From positions 211,101 to 275,100 of the forward strand of contig JARGPH010000002.1 in the NCBI GenBank assembly GCA_029213065.1: 64,000 nt of DNA, read 5' to 3'. Made by a program: the position numbers and the translations under genes. The notes beneath the pieces were generated by a model. That model did no database searches. It saw nothing but the letters and a program-made list of their open reading frames with translations, and was not told the DNA's origin. Source of the stretch: Verrucomicrobiales bacterium. Lineage in GTDB: Bacteria; Verrucomicrobiota; Verrucomicrobiia; Verrucomicrobiales; DEV007. Position 1 is the stretch's first letter. Each line of letters starts with the position of its first letter. Below are positions 9,328 to 18,927 of the stretch, in pieces.

Positions 9328-9849
9328 ATGGCTGCTCACTCGCTTAGGATAGATCGGACGCAGGATACTGCGTGGAACAAAGGGGATTTTAAAGAGACTT
9401 TCCATCGAAAGAAGAAGCCCGAATCCGGGGACGAAGCGCTCACGAAGCTATCGCTCTTCAATGAGCATCTCACCGCCCTCGAGCTGGTGGAGCACTGTGC
9501 GTCACTGCTCTCATCTCCCGATCACAGAATGTATCTGGGCACGATTCGTCGCTATCATAAGGATGCGATTCGAATCCTGGGCAGAGAGCTTCAAACCGTG
9601 GCGATGCAGAGGACAAACGGACCCTTTTTGCATCTTCTTGAGTCAGAATCCCATTCGCTGACAGAGGATTGCGAGCACTCTCTCTTTTTGCTCAAGAAGG
9701 CCGAGAGGAAATTGAGGGATTCTCATCTCAAACTCTTCAAAGATGTCCGGGCCCCGGTGAGCCTTCAAAACCACTTCGGGATGGAGGTCTTTCAGGACGT
9801 GAATGGTTTCATTGACGGGATTGATCGCATTGCCCGCAGTCTTCCCTGA
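9328..9849 (+). CDS. Hypothetical helical protein
   Basis: About 173 residues starting at ATG 9328; a TTG at 9310 is a weaker alternative. No signal peptide or membrane segment. The sequence is charged and mostly helical (YLGTIRRYHKDAIRILGREL, LLKKAERKLRDSHLKLF), and resembles a four-helix-type cytosolic protein, but I do not recognise the family. It stands alone between a sulfatase and a convergent SGNH-type gene, downstream of a structured spacer that may control it. Confidence 0.55.
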   Translation: MAAHSLRIDRTQDTAWNKGDFKETFHRKKKPESGDEALTKLSLFNEHLTALELVEHCASLLSSPDHRMYLGTIRRYHKDAIRILGRELQTVAMQRTNGPFLHLLESESHSLTEDCEHSLFLLKKAERKLRDSHLKLFKDVRAPVSLQNHFGMEVFQDVNGFIDGIDRIARSLP

Positions 9850-9894
9850 TTGTCACGGGGTATCGTTTGTGATTCGGAACAGAGGTTCAGTCGA

Positions 9895-11660
9895 CTAAGG
9901 CAGGGCCGGCTGAATAAGCTCGTAGCCGAGAATACGGCCTTCTCCCTCCTCCGGCGGATCGACTTCGATCTGAATGGGAGTCTGAGGCAGTTGATAACCG
10001 AGAGTGACTCGAAACGGCTCGCCGTCTTTCCCTGAAAAGTCGACTTCCCCGACTGTTGAGCGTTTCACTGTCCAGGTAAAGACGTCGCCTTTCAGGTTTG
10101 CGTGTGTGCCGTCAGGATTGACACGGCGGCGCCAGAGCGCGGTTGGCACGGTAACTTGTCCGGAATCACTTGTGACGTCCTCTGAGTTGTTTCCGCCGCC
10201 ATCCTGACCCGTAACGGACCCGATCAACTCAAAATCGCCCGTATCGCTCGTCATTTTGATCGTCCAGTTCTGTGGAATGATTGTATCGGGATCACCCAAC
10301 CGCACGAGGTGAGGGGATCGGTCCGCTGCACTGCCTCTCGCCGGCTTTTTGTTCTTCGGCCCCGGACCAATTACAGTGGTAACAAATGCCGGACAGGTAT
10401 CTGCTGATTGGTCATTGATCCGAACTGCGGAGACTTTGCCCCTCGAGGAGCGTTCCCCGTAGAGGTCGACCCGGTAGGCGGTCGTTTTCTCAGGGAGTGT
10501 TTTGACGAGCGCTCTTGGCGGGACCGTTCGCGGCACAATGTGACGCACGATGTTCTCGTTGATGACAAGCGCTCCGTGATCACTCTGATGGACGGCGTCT
10601 TTGAGGAGCCATTCGATCGGTTTCCCGTGTCCAGTCAGGTAGGCGGCGTGTTCAACCCGGTTGTCGACCCACTCGCATCCGTATTTCTCAGCGATGGCGC
10701 GAACTTCCTGCCATTGCGTGTTGTTCACCGTCGCAGGCGTATTCTCCTTTGCCCGCTCTCTGAGATGGAGACTCGCCACGATGACATCGGCGGCTGAATG
10801 ACGGCGAAAATCTTTGAGCAATTTCTCAAGATCCTTTCCAGTGCCCTCGGAATACAAAATCACCAGGTCAGGCTTCTCTCCCAGCACGAGCTGACGCATC
10901 CAGCCCCGTGTGAAATCATAAGCAACTGCCGAACCAACGTGCTTCTTATAGACGATGCGGGGAGCATTGGGGAAGTGCTCCCGGACCCATTGAACGAGTC
11001 GCTCACCGTTTCCCAGCATGTTGGTGTAGCTCGAGCCAATTCCGTAGACGAGCAGCTCGTCGACACCACGTGGCGGATCTTGAAGCAAGCTGATAAAGCG
11101 CTGAAGCTGTTCGCCATCATTCGGGCGCGCTGTGAGGTCCCGCTCCGGATATCGTGAGCGCCATTCCCTCCATGCTTCAGTGAACTCCTCTTCACTGGCT
11201 TCGCGGAGGTGGGGATCTTTGATTTCAATGAGACTGCCTTCGGGGATTTTGTTAAACTGAATCGTCGCCTCTGCAGTTCCGGGAGCTGTTCGAAAGAAAA
11301 AAGAGATTCGCTTCGATTCGCTCAGTGTGTCGGGCAACTGCAGCGGGACGTGTTTTCCATAGTAAACCGATTCCGAGGTGAAACTGACTCTGCCCTCGCC
11401 GGGCTGATCATTGCGGACCGTGATGGTGTAGCAATACGGGGTGCTGCCGTACAATCCTGCGGCTCTCACGAGGGGACTCCCGGGGCGGAACCTGGAGGTT
11501 TCGAGGGGAAGCGAATCGGCAGCATTGGAGGAAAGCTCCGGCCAGTAACGGATCAGGCCAACCTCGTCGGGTTCTTGGCCCCGGCCATCTTCTGTGCGTG
11601 CGAGGTGGAAACGGAGACCGCGCCAATGAGGGCCAGCAAAAGCAGGATACGGGGAGACAT
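9895..11660 (-). pseudogene. Secreted SGNH-hydrolase-like gene with a 1-base frameshift after the signal peptide
   Basis: The long frame (stop at 9895) is open well past the true start but has no export signal of its own. One frame over, ATG 11660 gives a textbook signal peptide, MSPRILLLLALIGAV ending STSHAQ, which then hits a stop near 11553. Adding one base in the C-run at 11579-11582 joins the two frames at AQKMAG and QEPDEVGLIRYWPEL. The body has an SGNH core (LLVYGIGSSYTN with candidate Ser, KDAVHQSDHG with Asp and His three apart) flanked by beta-rich regions. Either the gene is recently broken, or one G is missing from the read. If the sequence is right, an unexported protein could only arise from an internal start. 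Confidence 0.7.
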
Positions 11661-11819
11661 CGCTCAAATTAGCACAACACCGCCAAATCGCGATTCCCGC
11701 GGATGTGGGGTGCTCGCGGGGCACTGCGACAGCATTTTCAGGCATCCCGCTCGTCTTACCTTTCTCCGGATCCGAGCGAAGTCCTGTGGCCGGCTCTCGT
11801 TACGCGCATCTGCGGAACC

Positions 11820-11887
11820 GTTTTCAAAATAAAAAATTAGATAAAATTTTAATAAAGTTTATTATATATTTATCTAAAATAGATAAA
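11820..11887 (+). promoter_or_regulatory. AT-rich promoter/operator region with palindrome
   Basis: A strongly AT-rich tract unlike its surroundings lies immediately upstream of the beta-lactamase-fold gene. It contains the inverted repeat TTTATCT-aaaat-AGATAAA (11869-11887), plus a further related half, TTAGATAAAA, near 11837. The palindrome ends 16 nt before the start codon, well placed for a repressor. The regulator is unknown. Confidence 0.4.
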
Positions 11888-11903
11888 CTTTGTTTGTGCC
11901 GTC

Positions 11904-12782
11904 ATGTTGAGTTTGAAATCCCACCTCCGTTCCTTTTCCATTTTCGCCGTCGCATGTTCCCTTTTTGCCGGTGCTCAGTTATCCGTCCATGCTGCCGTGG
12001 ACAGTGAGCTCGAGGGGCAGATCGACCGCTACATCAAGTCCCTTCGTTCAAAAGGCGTGATTCGTTCGAACGAGCGAACCGCATGGGTCGTCTACGATTT
12101 TACTTCGGGAAAGAAGCTCGTCAGTATCAATGAGGGTGCGCCGCTTCAAGCCGCGAGTATGATCAAGCCCTATCTCGCTCTCGCTTTTTTCCATCAGGTG
12201 AAGGCGGGAAGATTGATCTACGGACCGACGAGTCGACGTCACATGGAACAGATGATCCAGAAAAGTAACAACGATTCCACCAACTGGGTGATGCGTCAGG
12301 TAGGCGGCCCGGCGGCGACCCAGGCGCTCTTGCGTCGCCATTACCCGAGCTTGAGTCGTGAGGTCAGCATCGTCGAGTATATCCCGTCAGGTGGTCGCAC
12401 TTATCGGAACCGGGCTTCCGCATCGGATTACTCGAAATTTCTCTACGCGCTCTGGAACGGAAATCTGCCGCAGTCGAAAGAAATGCTCCGGATCATGAAC
12501 TTGCCCGGAAATGACCGTCTTTACACAGATGCAAAGCGGGTACCTTCCGGAACGAGGGTTTATAACAAGACGGGGAGCACTGCCATGTGCTGCGGCGACA
12601 TGGGGATTCTCGTGGCACGGGGCAGGGACGGACGTTCTTATCCCTACACGCTGATCGGGATCATCGAGAGTGGCTCACGCAATCAAGCTTATGGCTCCTG
12701 GATCTCACGTCGGGCCGATGTGATTCGCGAGGTTTCCAATCTCACCTACACGGCAATGAAGAAGCGACATCCGCTTCGTTAG
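11904..12782 (+). CDS. Secreted serine beta-lactamase-fold / penicillin-recognising protein
   Basis: A signal peptide (about 1-30, ending SVHAA) is followed by the three marks of the class A beta-lactamase/DD-peptidase fold: S85-M-I-K88 (acylating Ser and Lys), S121-N-N123 in KSNNDSTNW (the SDN-type loop) and K222-T-G224 in YNKTGST. I do not see a convincing ExxLN omega-loop with the class A deacylating Glu166. A cell-wall peptidase or other hydrolase is therefore as likely as a resistance enzyme. It acts in the periplasm. The AT-rich palindromic leader suggests regulated expression. Confidence 0.75.
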   Translation: MLSLKSHLRSFSIFAVACSLFAGAQLSVHAAVDSELEGQIDRYIKSLRSKGVIRSNERTAWVVYDFTSGKKLVSINEGAPLQAASMIKPYLALAFFHQVKAGRLIYGPTSRRHMEQMIQKSNNDSTNWVMRQVGGPAATQALLRRHYPSLSREVSIVEYIPSGGRTYRNRASASDYSKFLYALWNGNLPQSKEMLRIMNLPGNDRLYTDAKRVPSGTRVYNKTGSTAMCCGDMGILVARGRDGRSYPYTLIGIIESGSRNQAYGSWISRRADVIREVSNLTYTAMKKRHPLR

Positions 12783-12830
12783 CGGCGATTTGGACTTGCG
12801 AAAGCGGCCGCTTCCCGTGAGTTTCCGCCA

Positions 12831-13145
12831 ATGGAATTTAAGAACGTTACCGCTACGGCCAAGGCCAATCTCTACTTCGACGGAAAAGTAATCTCCCACG
12901 GGATTGTTACCGAAGAAGGGGACAAAAAGAGCTTCGGAGTCATCTTCCCGGGCGAATACTATTTCGGGACCGAGGCGGCGGAGCGAATGGACGTGACAGC
13001 CGGTGAATGTGTCGTCCAGCTTAAGGACAGTGAAGAGACGACCACTTATTCGGCGGGGGAGTTTTTCGAGGTGGCAGCTAACTCAGGCTTCACGATTACG
13101 GTATCGGGTGATGTTTGCGAATACGTTTGCAGCTATCTGAAGTGA
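12831..13145 (+). CDS. ppnP: Pyrimidine/purine nucleoside phosphorylase PpnP
   Basis: A 104-residue single-domain cupin-like protein matching the PpnP/YaiE family from end to end: GVIFPGEYYFGTEAAERMDV, a YSAGEFFEVAANSGF segment and the C-terminal CEYVCSYLK. The known family enzyme phosphorolyses several nucleosides to free base and ribose-1-phosphate in the cytoplasm. It lies 28 nt before a HAD phosphatase gene, so the two may be co-transcribed for nucleoside or sugar-phosphate salvage; that link is inference. Confidence 0.9.
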   Translation: MEFKNVTATAKANLYFDGKVISHGIVTEEGDKKSFGVIFPGEYYFGTEAAERMDVTAGECVVQLKDSEETTTYSAGEFFEVAANSGFTITVSGDVCEYVCSYLK

Positions 13146-13172
13146 TTCGGGCCGGTCTCTTTTCCAACCGAA

Positions 13173-13838
13173 ATGATCCCCATTCTCTTTGATCTCGACG
13201 GGACCATTACCGATCCAAAGCCCGGTTTTCTCGCGAGCGTTGATTATGCGCTGAGCGCTCTCGGCGAGCCTGGACGCGAGGAGATTGAGCTGGTGAAGTT
13301 CATTGGCCCGCCGTTGCGGAATACCTTCGCGACGCTGCTGCAAACAGACGATGAGGAGCGGGTCGAGCGGGCCGTTGAGCTTTATCGCGAGCGTCTTGAT
13401 GATGGGGGTAAGTTTGAGGCGGAAGTCTATCCGGGGATGCGGGAATTGCTTGAGAGCCTGCATTCGCAGGGCAACCGTATGTTTGTCGCGACGGGAAAAC
13501 CGCGTGGCGTCGCGACGGAGATCATCGAGCATTTTGGTTTGAGTCACTGCTTTGAGAAGGTTTACGGTGCTGAACTCGACGGTCGTTTTGTCGACAAAGC
13601 TGATCTCATCGAACACCTCTACAAGGAGCATTCACTCACGGAGGGGGAGGGTATCATGATTGGAGATACGGCCTTCGATATCCGGGCGGGTCGATTGAAC
13701 GCGCTCAATACGATTGGCGTTTCGTGGGGATATGGAACCGATGAGCAGATGAGGGCGGAATATGTCGAACTCATTGTTCGTGAAGTGAGCGAGCTGGGCG
13801 CGGCGATCGAAGAGGTGCGACGAGCGGGAGCGCTCTGA
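13173..13838 (+). CDS. HAD-superfamily phosphatase, phosphoglycolate-phosphatase-like
   Basis: The N-terminal FDLDGTITDPKPGF gives the HAD nucleophile and acid/base Asp pair. FIGPPLRNTF and the helical cap, FVATGKPRGVA (motif II Thr) and MIGDTAFDIRAGR (motif IV Asp pair) complete the subfamily IA pattern. Length (221 aa) suits phosphoglycolate or 5'-nucleotide phosphatases. Substrate is not certain. The gene is just downstream of ppnP. Glycolate oxidase genes occur in the same window but about 44 kb away. Confidence 0.85.
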   Translation: MIPILFDLDGTITDPKPGFLASVDYALSALGEPGREEIELVKFIGPPLRNTFATLLQTDDEERVERAVELYRERLDDGGKFEAEVYPGMRELLESLHSQGNRMFVATGKPRGVATEIIEHFGLSHCFEKVYGAELDGRFVDKADLIEHLYKEHSLTEGEGIMIGDTAFDIRAGRLNALNTIGVSWGYGTDEQMRAEYVELIVREVSELGAAIEEVRRAGAL

Positions 13839-13938
13839 TCTCTTACTCAATTAGGCCTTACGCCAATACGCCCCACAGCTTCATTGATCAAAGTGAGCGC
13901 GGGATTAGAATGGTGGTTATTCCGGTAACCGCCTGACA

Positions 13939-16611
13939 ATGAATCATCGATGTCTCTCAGGGCTGTTGTTTTTGACAGCCGCTACCCTAACTTCCGTAGC
14001 TGAGGAGCCACTGACATTCGAGCGTGACGTCCGGCCTATTTTGAAAACGCACTGTTTTCATTGTCATGGTGAGGATGAGGTAACCAAAGGCGGGCTCGAC
14101 GTGCGCTTGCAACGATTCCTCGTCAAAGGCGGCAAAGACGGTCCTGCGATTATTCCGGGGAAGCCTGACAAAAGTCTTCTCGTCAAGCTCCTCCGGGACG
14201 GCGAGATGCCGAAGGAAAAGAGCAAGTTGCCGGAGAAGGAGATCGAAACGATTGCGGCATGGATTCAAGCCGGAGCGGTCACGGCAAGACCCGAGCCCGA
14301 GTCTCTCGAGGACGCGCCTCTTTTCACGGAGGAAGAGCGGAACTGGTGGTCCTTTCAGCCTGTCGCCAGGGTGGCTGTTCCCGAGGGAACCGGGAGTGAC
14401 CATCCCATTGATGCGTTCATATCGCGGAAGCTCAAGGAGCACTCCCTGAGTTTTTCCCCGCGTGCGGACGCCCGTACGTTGATTCGCCGTGCCACCTTCG
14501 ATCTGACAGGGCTGCCACCGACCCCGGAAGAGGTCGACGCTTTTGCTGTCGCGAATGTGAAAGACCCGGAAGCCGCGTATGCCGCTCTGATTGATCGTTT
14601 GCTTGCCTCGCCTGCTTACGGTGAGCGATGGGGACGTCACTGGCTCGATGTGGCCGGTTATGCGGATTCAGACGGAGTCACGGAAAAGGATCTTGAGCGG
14701 AAGCACGCCTGGAAATACCGGGACTATGTGATTCAGGCATTGAACTCCGACAAGCCCTTTGATGCCTTTGTGAAGGAGCAACTCGCGGGAGATGAAATCG
14801 CTGCCCTCGAAGGTGTGAATGCGAATTCCGCAACGGAAGAGGAGAGAGCCCGTTATGCTGAGTTGCTGACCGCGACCGGTTTTCTCCGCATGGCTCCGGA
14901 CGGAACCGGAGCGAAGAATGATTTGCTGACCCGAAATGCCTCTATCACTGACACGATGAAAATCGTGAGCACTGCCTTTTACGGGATGACGATTCAGTGC
15001 GCGGAGTGTCACGACCATCGTTACGATCCCATTACTCAGGCTGATTTCTATGAACTGCGGGCTGTCTTTCAACCGGGCTTCAATCCGGTGAAATGGAAGA
15101 ATCCAAACAGCCGGCTCGTTTCACTTCAGACGAATGAGGACAAAGCGAAAGCCGCTGAAGTTGAGGTGGAAGCGAAGGCTGTAGAGAAGGCAAGACTCGC
15201 GAAGCAGGCGGAGTTCATTCAAATCGTTTTGGAGAAGGAGCTTCTCAAGGTTGATGAGGCGGGCCGGGAAGCGGTTCGAACGGCTTACAACACCACAGTG
15301 AAAGAGCGGACTCCTGAGCAGGTTGCGCTCTTAAAAACGCATCCGACGATCAATAAGCTGAACGCCGGCAGCCTGTATCTCTACGATTCGACCTACAAAA
15401 CCAAATACAATGAGGAGCTGAAGGCGATGACCGCTGAGGCGGCTAAGATTCGCGAGAAGAAGCCGGTCAACGAGCTCGTGCAGGCCTTCACTGAGGCTCC
15501 TGTAAAACCGGAGGCCATTCCGGCGACGTTTCTATTCCACCGGGGCGATCCGGAGTCGCCGAAAGACGAAGTGAAACCCTCGGATTTGGATGTTCTCTCC
15601 GGCTGGCGGAAAACCGACCTGCCGGAGAGCCTCGACACCGTTCCCACCTCGGGGCGACGCCTCGCGCTCGGAGACACGCTCACGGATGGGACGCACCCAC
15701 TGCTCGCCCGGGTCATGGTGAACCGGGTATGGATGCATCACTTCGGAACCGGTCTCGTGAAGTCCGTTGCCGATTTTGGTTTTCTCGGGGAAAAACCCAC
15801 TCATCCTGAATTGCTCGACTGGCTCGCTCAGGAATTTGTGAATAGCGGATGGAGCCTCAAAGAATTGCATCGCCTCATCCTTTCCAGCGATACCTGGCAA
15901 CAGCAGTCGCAGCGTGACGAGATCCGCGATGAAATTGATCCCGACAACCTTCTGCTCAGCCGCCAGAGCAAACGTCGCCTCGAAGCGGAGACCTTGCGGG
16001 ATTCTCTTCTCGCTGTGTCAGGGAAACTGAATCCCGCGCATTTCGGTGAACCGGTTCCTGTCATGTTTACGGAAGAGGGACAGGTTGTCATCGGGATCGA
16101 CACCACGGACACGGCCGGGCGCCAGACGGGGAAATTCCTTTCACTCGAGGGGCAGGAATTTCGCCGGAGCATCTACATTCAGATCCGGCGTTCCCGCCCC
16201 CTTGATCTTTTCGCCGCCTTTGATGCACCGGCAATGACATATGCGAACTGTGAGATTCGCCCCGTCACGGCAGTGAGTCCTCAGAGCTTGCTTCTGATGA
16301 ACAACATCGGGATGCGGGAGCATTCGCAGTATTTCGCGCAGCGATTGGAAAAGGAGTGCGCCGGAAAGTCGACTGAGGAAACGATCAGACACGCGTGGAA
16401 GCTTGCCTACGGGCGCAATCCAAGTGATAGCGAACTGTCGGAAGCTTCTGATTTTCTGACGCTTCAGACCGCTTCTTACACGGTCGAGCCAACCACGCTG
16501 GAACGACTTTCAGGGCCGGCTTCGACGGAGATTGCGAGCCCTCATCTGCTGGGATTGACTGCCTTGACGCACGCGCTTCTCAGCACCAACGAATTCCTCT
16601 ACATTGACTGA
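13939..16611 (+). CDS. PSCyt1/DUF1549/DUF1553 secreted cytochrome-type protein
   Basis: After a signal peptide (ending near SVAEE) comes a planctomycete-type cytochrome domain with one haem site CFHCH in RPILKTHCFHCHGEDE and a GEMPKEKSKLPEKE segment. DUF1549 follows (FDLTGLPPTPEEVDAF, GERWGRHWLDVAGYADSDG, CAECHDHRYDPI with a second CxxCH). The C-terminal DUF1553 includes NRVWMHHFGTGLV, THPELLDWLA and SSDTWQQQSQ. Family members are abundant in Planctomycetota and Verrucomicrobiota and sit beside DUF1501 genes; their biochemical role is unproven, with export and a redox function inferred. The stop is 2 nt before the DUF1501 start. Confidence 0.92.
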   Translation: MNHRCLSGLLFLTAATLTSVAEEPLTFERDVRPILKTHCFHCHGEDEVTKGGLDVRLQRFLVKGGKDGPAIIPGKPDKSLLVKLLRDGEMPKEKSKLPEKEIETIAAWIQAGAVTARPEPESLEDAPLFTEEERNWWSFQPVARVAVPEGTGSDHPIDAFISRKLKEHSLSFSPRADARTLIRRATFDLTGLPPTPEEVDAFAVANVKDPEAAYAALIDRLLASPAYGERWGRHWLDVAGYADSDGVTEKDLERKHAWKYRDYVIQALNSDKPFDAFVKEQLAGDEIAALEGVNANSATEEERARYAELLTATGFLRMAPDGTGAKNDLLTRNASITDTMKIVSTAFYGMTIQCAECHDHRYDPITQADFYELRAVFQPGFNPVKWKNPNSRLVSLQTNEDKAKAAEVEVEAKAVEKARLAKQAEFIQIVLEKELLKVDEAGREAVRTAYNTTVKERTPEQVALLKTHPTINKLNAGSLYLYDSTYKTKYNEELKAMTAEAAKIREKKPVNELVQAFTEAPVKPEAIPATFLFHRGDPESPKDEVKPSDLDVLSGWRKTDLPESLDTVPTSGRRLALGDTLTDGTHPLLARVMVNRVWMHHFGTGLVKSVADFGFLGEKPTHPELLDWLAQEFVNSGWSLKELHRLILSSDTWQQQSQRDEIRDEIDPDNLLLSRQSKRRLEAETLRDSLLAVSGKLNPAHFGEPVPVMFTEEGQVVIGIDTTDTAGRQTGKFLSLEGQEFRRSIYIQIRRSRPLDLFAAFDAPAMTYANCEIRPVTAVSPQSLLLMNNIGMREHSQYFAQRLEKECAGKSTEETIRHAWKLAYGRNPSDSELSEASDFLTLQTASYTVEPTTLERLSGPASTEIASPHLLGLTALTHALLSTNEFLYID

Positions 16612-16613
16612 CC

Positions 16614-18059
16614 ATGGTGACCCGACGTGAGATTTTAGAACGCGGCTACGGACTCGGGGCCATTGCCGTCGCGAGTTTGCTGAAAGAGCAGGGCCTTCTT
16701 GCCAATCCCCAGGTAGCAGGTTCGGGACCGCAACATTTTGACCTCCTGCCGAAGCCTCCCGCTCATGGATTCGGGAAAGCAAAGGCGATGATCTCCATGT
16801 TCATGCAGGGCGGACCGAGTCATATCGATATGTTCGACCCCAAGCCCGAACTCAATCGACTCGATGGTAAGGATTTTCCCGGCGAAGTGAAATACGATGA
16901 CGCCGCCGGCGCGAGTAGCGAAGTGATGGGATCTCCCTGGGCTTTCAAGAAGCACGGGGAAAGCGGGATGGATTTCAGCGAACTGGTCCCTAACATGGCC
17001 GGAATCGCCGACGATATCACGATGATTCGCTCGATGCACACCGGGGTGAATAACCACGGGCAGTCCATCAATGCGCTTCACAACGGGACCGCCCTGACAG
17101 GACGCCCTACACTCGGGAGCTGGCTTACCTACGGGCTTGGCGCTGAGAACAAGAATCTTCCCGCTTATGTCGCGCTGACAGATCCCCGCGGACTCCCGGT
17201 TCTCGGGGTGGACAATTTCACGAACGGATGGCTGCCTTCCGTGTATCAGGGCACCGTGATCCGGCCGAAGGAGCCACGGATCCTGAACCTCGATCCACCG
17301 AAGTCCCTCAAGGGCGATGCCCAGCATCGCTATCTCGATTTTGTGGAGCGGCTCAATCGCGACCACGCTGATCAACGCCCCGGCGAAACCGAACTCGAAG
17401 CAAGGATTCAGAGCTTCGAGCTTGCCGCGAGAATGCAGGTCGCGGCAAAAGAGGCGCTCGATATCAATCAGGAAAGCGAGGCGACTCTTCGCATGTATGG
17501 GGTCGATAAAAAGGAAACCAATGACTTCGGATCGCGCTGCCTCATCGCCCGGCGTCTGGTTGAGAGAGGGGTTCGCTTTGTCTCCATTTTTACAGGCAAC
17601 CAAACCTGGGACAATCACTCCAGTATTCTCACCTCACTTCCGGCTGCGTGTCGTTACGTCGATCAACCGGCAGCGGCCCTGGTGATGGATCTGAAGCAGC
17701 GAGGCCTCCTTGACAGCACTGTGGTGCACTGGGGAGGGGAGATGGGACGATTGCCGGTGATCCAGAATCGCTCCGGAGCGAAGAAGGGGGATCGTAAAAA
17801 GGTTGGTCGTGACCACAATACCTACGGATTCAGTATGTGGGTCGCCGGCGGTGGATTCAAAGCCGGGCATATTCACGGCGCCACTGACGAGTTTGGTCAT
17901 CATGCCGTTGAAGATGTTGTGAATCACTACGATTACCACGCGACGCTTCTGCACCTTTTCGGCCTTAAGCCGGATGAGCTTACTTTCAAGCGAAACGGGA
18001 CCGATCAGTCCCTCGTCCAGAATGACGAGGCACGGGTCGTTGAGGGCCTGTTAGCTTAG
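16614..18059 (+). CDS. DUF1501 family Tat-exported protein
   Basis: A twin-arginine-type start (MVTRREILERGYGLGAIAVASLL) leads into DUF1501: KAMISMFMQGGPSHIDMFDPKPEL, IRSMHTGVNNHGQSINALHNG, SWLTYGLGAENKNLPAYVAL, and VVHWGGEMGRLP near the C-terminus. The alkaline-phosphatase-like fold of this family is established, but no activity is. It is translationally coupled to the DUF1549/1553 gene (2-nt gap), the usual pair, suggesting one exported complex or pathway for polymer breakdown. Confidence 0.93.
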   Translation: MVTRREILERGYGLGAIAVASLLKEQGLLANPQVAGSGPQHFDLLPKPPAHGFGKAKAMISMFMQGGPSHIDMFDPKPELNRLDGKDFPGEVKYDDAAGASSEVMGSPWAFKKHGESGMDFSELVPNMAGIADDITMIRSMHTGVNNHGQSINALHNGTALTGRPTLGSWLTYGLGAENKNLPAYVALTDPRGLPVLGVDNFTNGWLPSVYQGTVIRPKEPRILNLDPPKSLKGDAQHRYLDFVERLNRDHADQRPGETELEARIQSFELAARMQVAAKEALDINQESEATLRMYGVDKKETNDFGSRCLIARRLVERGVRFVSIFTGNQTWDNHSSILTSLPAACRYVDQPAAALVMDLKQRGLLDSTVVHWGGEMGRLPVIQNRSGAKKGDRKKVGRDHNTYGFSMWVAGGGFKAGHIHGATDEFGHHAVEDVVNHYDYHATLLHLFGLKPDELTFKRNGTDQSLVQNDEARVVEGLLA

Positions 18060-18134
18060 TCGGGGCGCGGCTCCCCGATTGGACCGGGACGTTTCTTTTG
18101 AAAGAGGTATTTCCAAGTTCAACTTGGCCAGACG

Positions 18135-18740
18135 TTACTCGGCTGACTTGGGCACTTTGATTTGCTGACCGATGTCGAGCTTGGTGAAATCGGTGCCTTT
18201 GTTGAGAGAAATGATTTTCTGGTGATCGACTTTGAGCGCCTTCGAAATGTTCCAGGGATTGTCGCCCTTTTTGATCGTGTAGAGAACCCAGTTGTCACCC
18301 TCTTCAGGAGCTGCGGCTGTCTTTGCGGGAGCCGCTTCGGGCTTTTCGGGAGCGGGAGCGTTTTTAGACTCGGTGCCCTCAGGTAAAATGAGAACATCAC
18401 CGATCTTGAGATTCTTCGCGTCCTTGATCTTGTTCGCCGCCATGAGCGCTTCGAGGCTGATGCCGTGGTTTTTGGCGATAAGCCATGGATTGTCGCCGGA
18501 CTGGATGACGTATTCTTTCGGTCCCTCGGGAGCGGCCTGTTTTACGGGGGCCTCTTTCTCAGTCTCATCTTTTTTCGTTTCCTCCTTTTTCACCTTAGGA
18601 ATGGTCGGCACCTGTGACTGTGTCGTCGTCGGAATCGGAGGGCTTGCGATCGGCTTGATCACCTTTTCCTGGGCGAAGGCCGAAGATGAGATCGCGAAAA
18701 GTGCGAGTGAGGTCGCTACCGTTTTGGAAAATGTGTTCAT
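18135..18740 (-). CDS. Secreted two-LysM-domain protein
   Basis: A signal peptide ending SSAFAQ is followed by a Pro/Lys/Glu-rich linker and two LysM repeats: YVIQSGDNPWLIAKNHGISLEAL at about residues 81-126, and YTIKKGDNPWNISKALKVDHQKI near the C-terminus. A second low-complexity Ala/Pro/Glu linker separates them. LysM binds peptidoglycan or chitin-type N-acetylglucosamine chains. There is no catalytic domain, so it is probably a cell-wall-attached structural or adaptor protein. It is divergent from the DUF1080 gene, with a shared palindrome between them. Confidence 0.88.
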   Translation of the reverse strand: MNTFSKTVATSLALFAISSSAFAQEKVIKPIASPPIPTTTQSQVPTIPKVKKEETKKDETEKEAPVKQAAPEGPKEYVIQSGDNPWLIAKNHGISLEALMAANKIKDAKNLKIGDVLILPEGTESKNAPAPEKPEAAPAKTAAAPEEGDNWVLYTIKKGDNPWNISKALKVDHQKIISLNKGTDFTKLDIGQQIKVPKSAE

Positions 18741-18825
18741 GAGCTGTGGTTTAGCGTGGCTTTGTCTATTCTAACAAGTATTGCCAGAATATCCTCTTTT
18801 TGAAAGGAGGAATCTTCACCGTGGT

Positions 18826-18839
18826 CGCATTCGAATGCG
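18826..18839. promoter_or_regulatory. 14-bp perfect palindrome, candidate operator
   Basis: CGCATTCGAATGCG is self-complementary over all 14 bases. It lies between the divergent LysM (-) and DUF1080 (+) genes, 86 and 89 nt from their starts. No promoter elements were identified with certainty, and a chance palindrome cannot be excluded. Confidence 0.35.
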
Positions 18840-18927
18840 CCGGCTTATCTACTTTTCAAAAGGCTTCGTGATCTCTAGTCTGGATTGAAAGCACCAGTAA
18901 TCTCGCCGCGGCTTCATCTTTCCACTC

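Noticed and set aside
16635..17618. Minus strand frame of 327 codons under the DUF1501 gene
   Set aside because: Antisense to a clear DUF1501 protein and lacking any recognisable domain.
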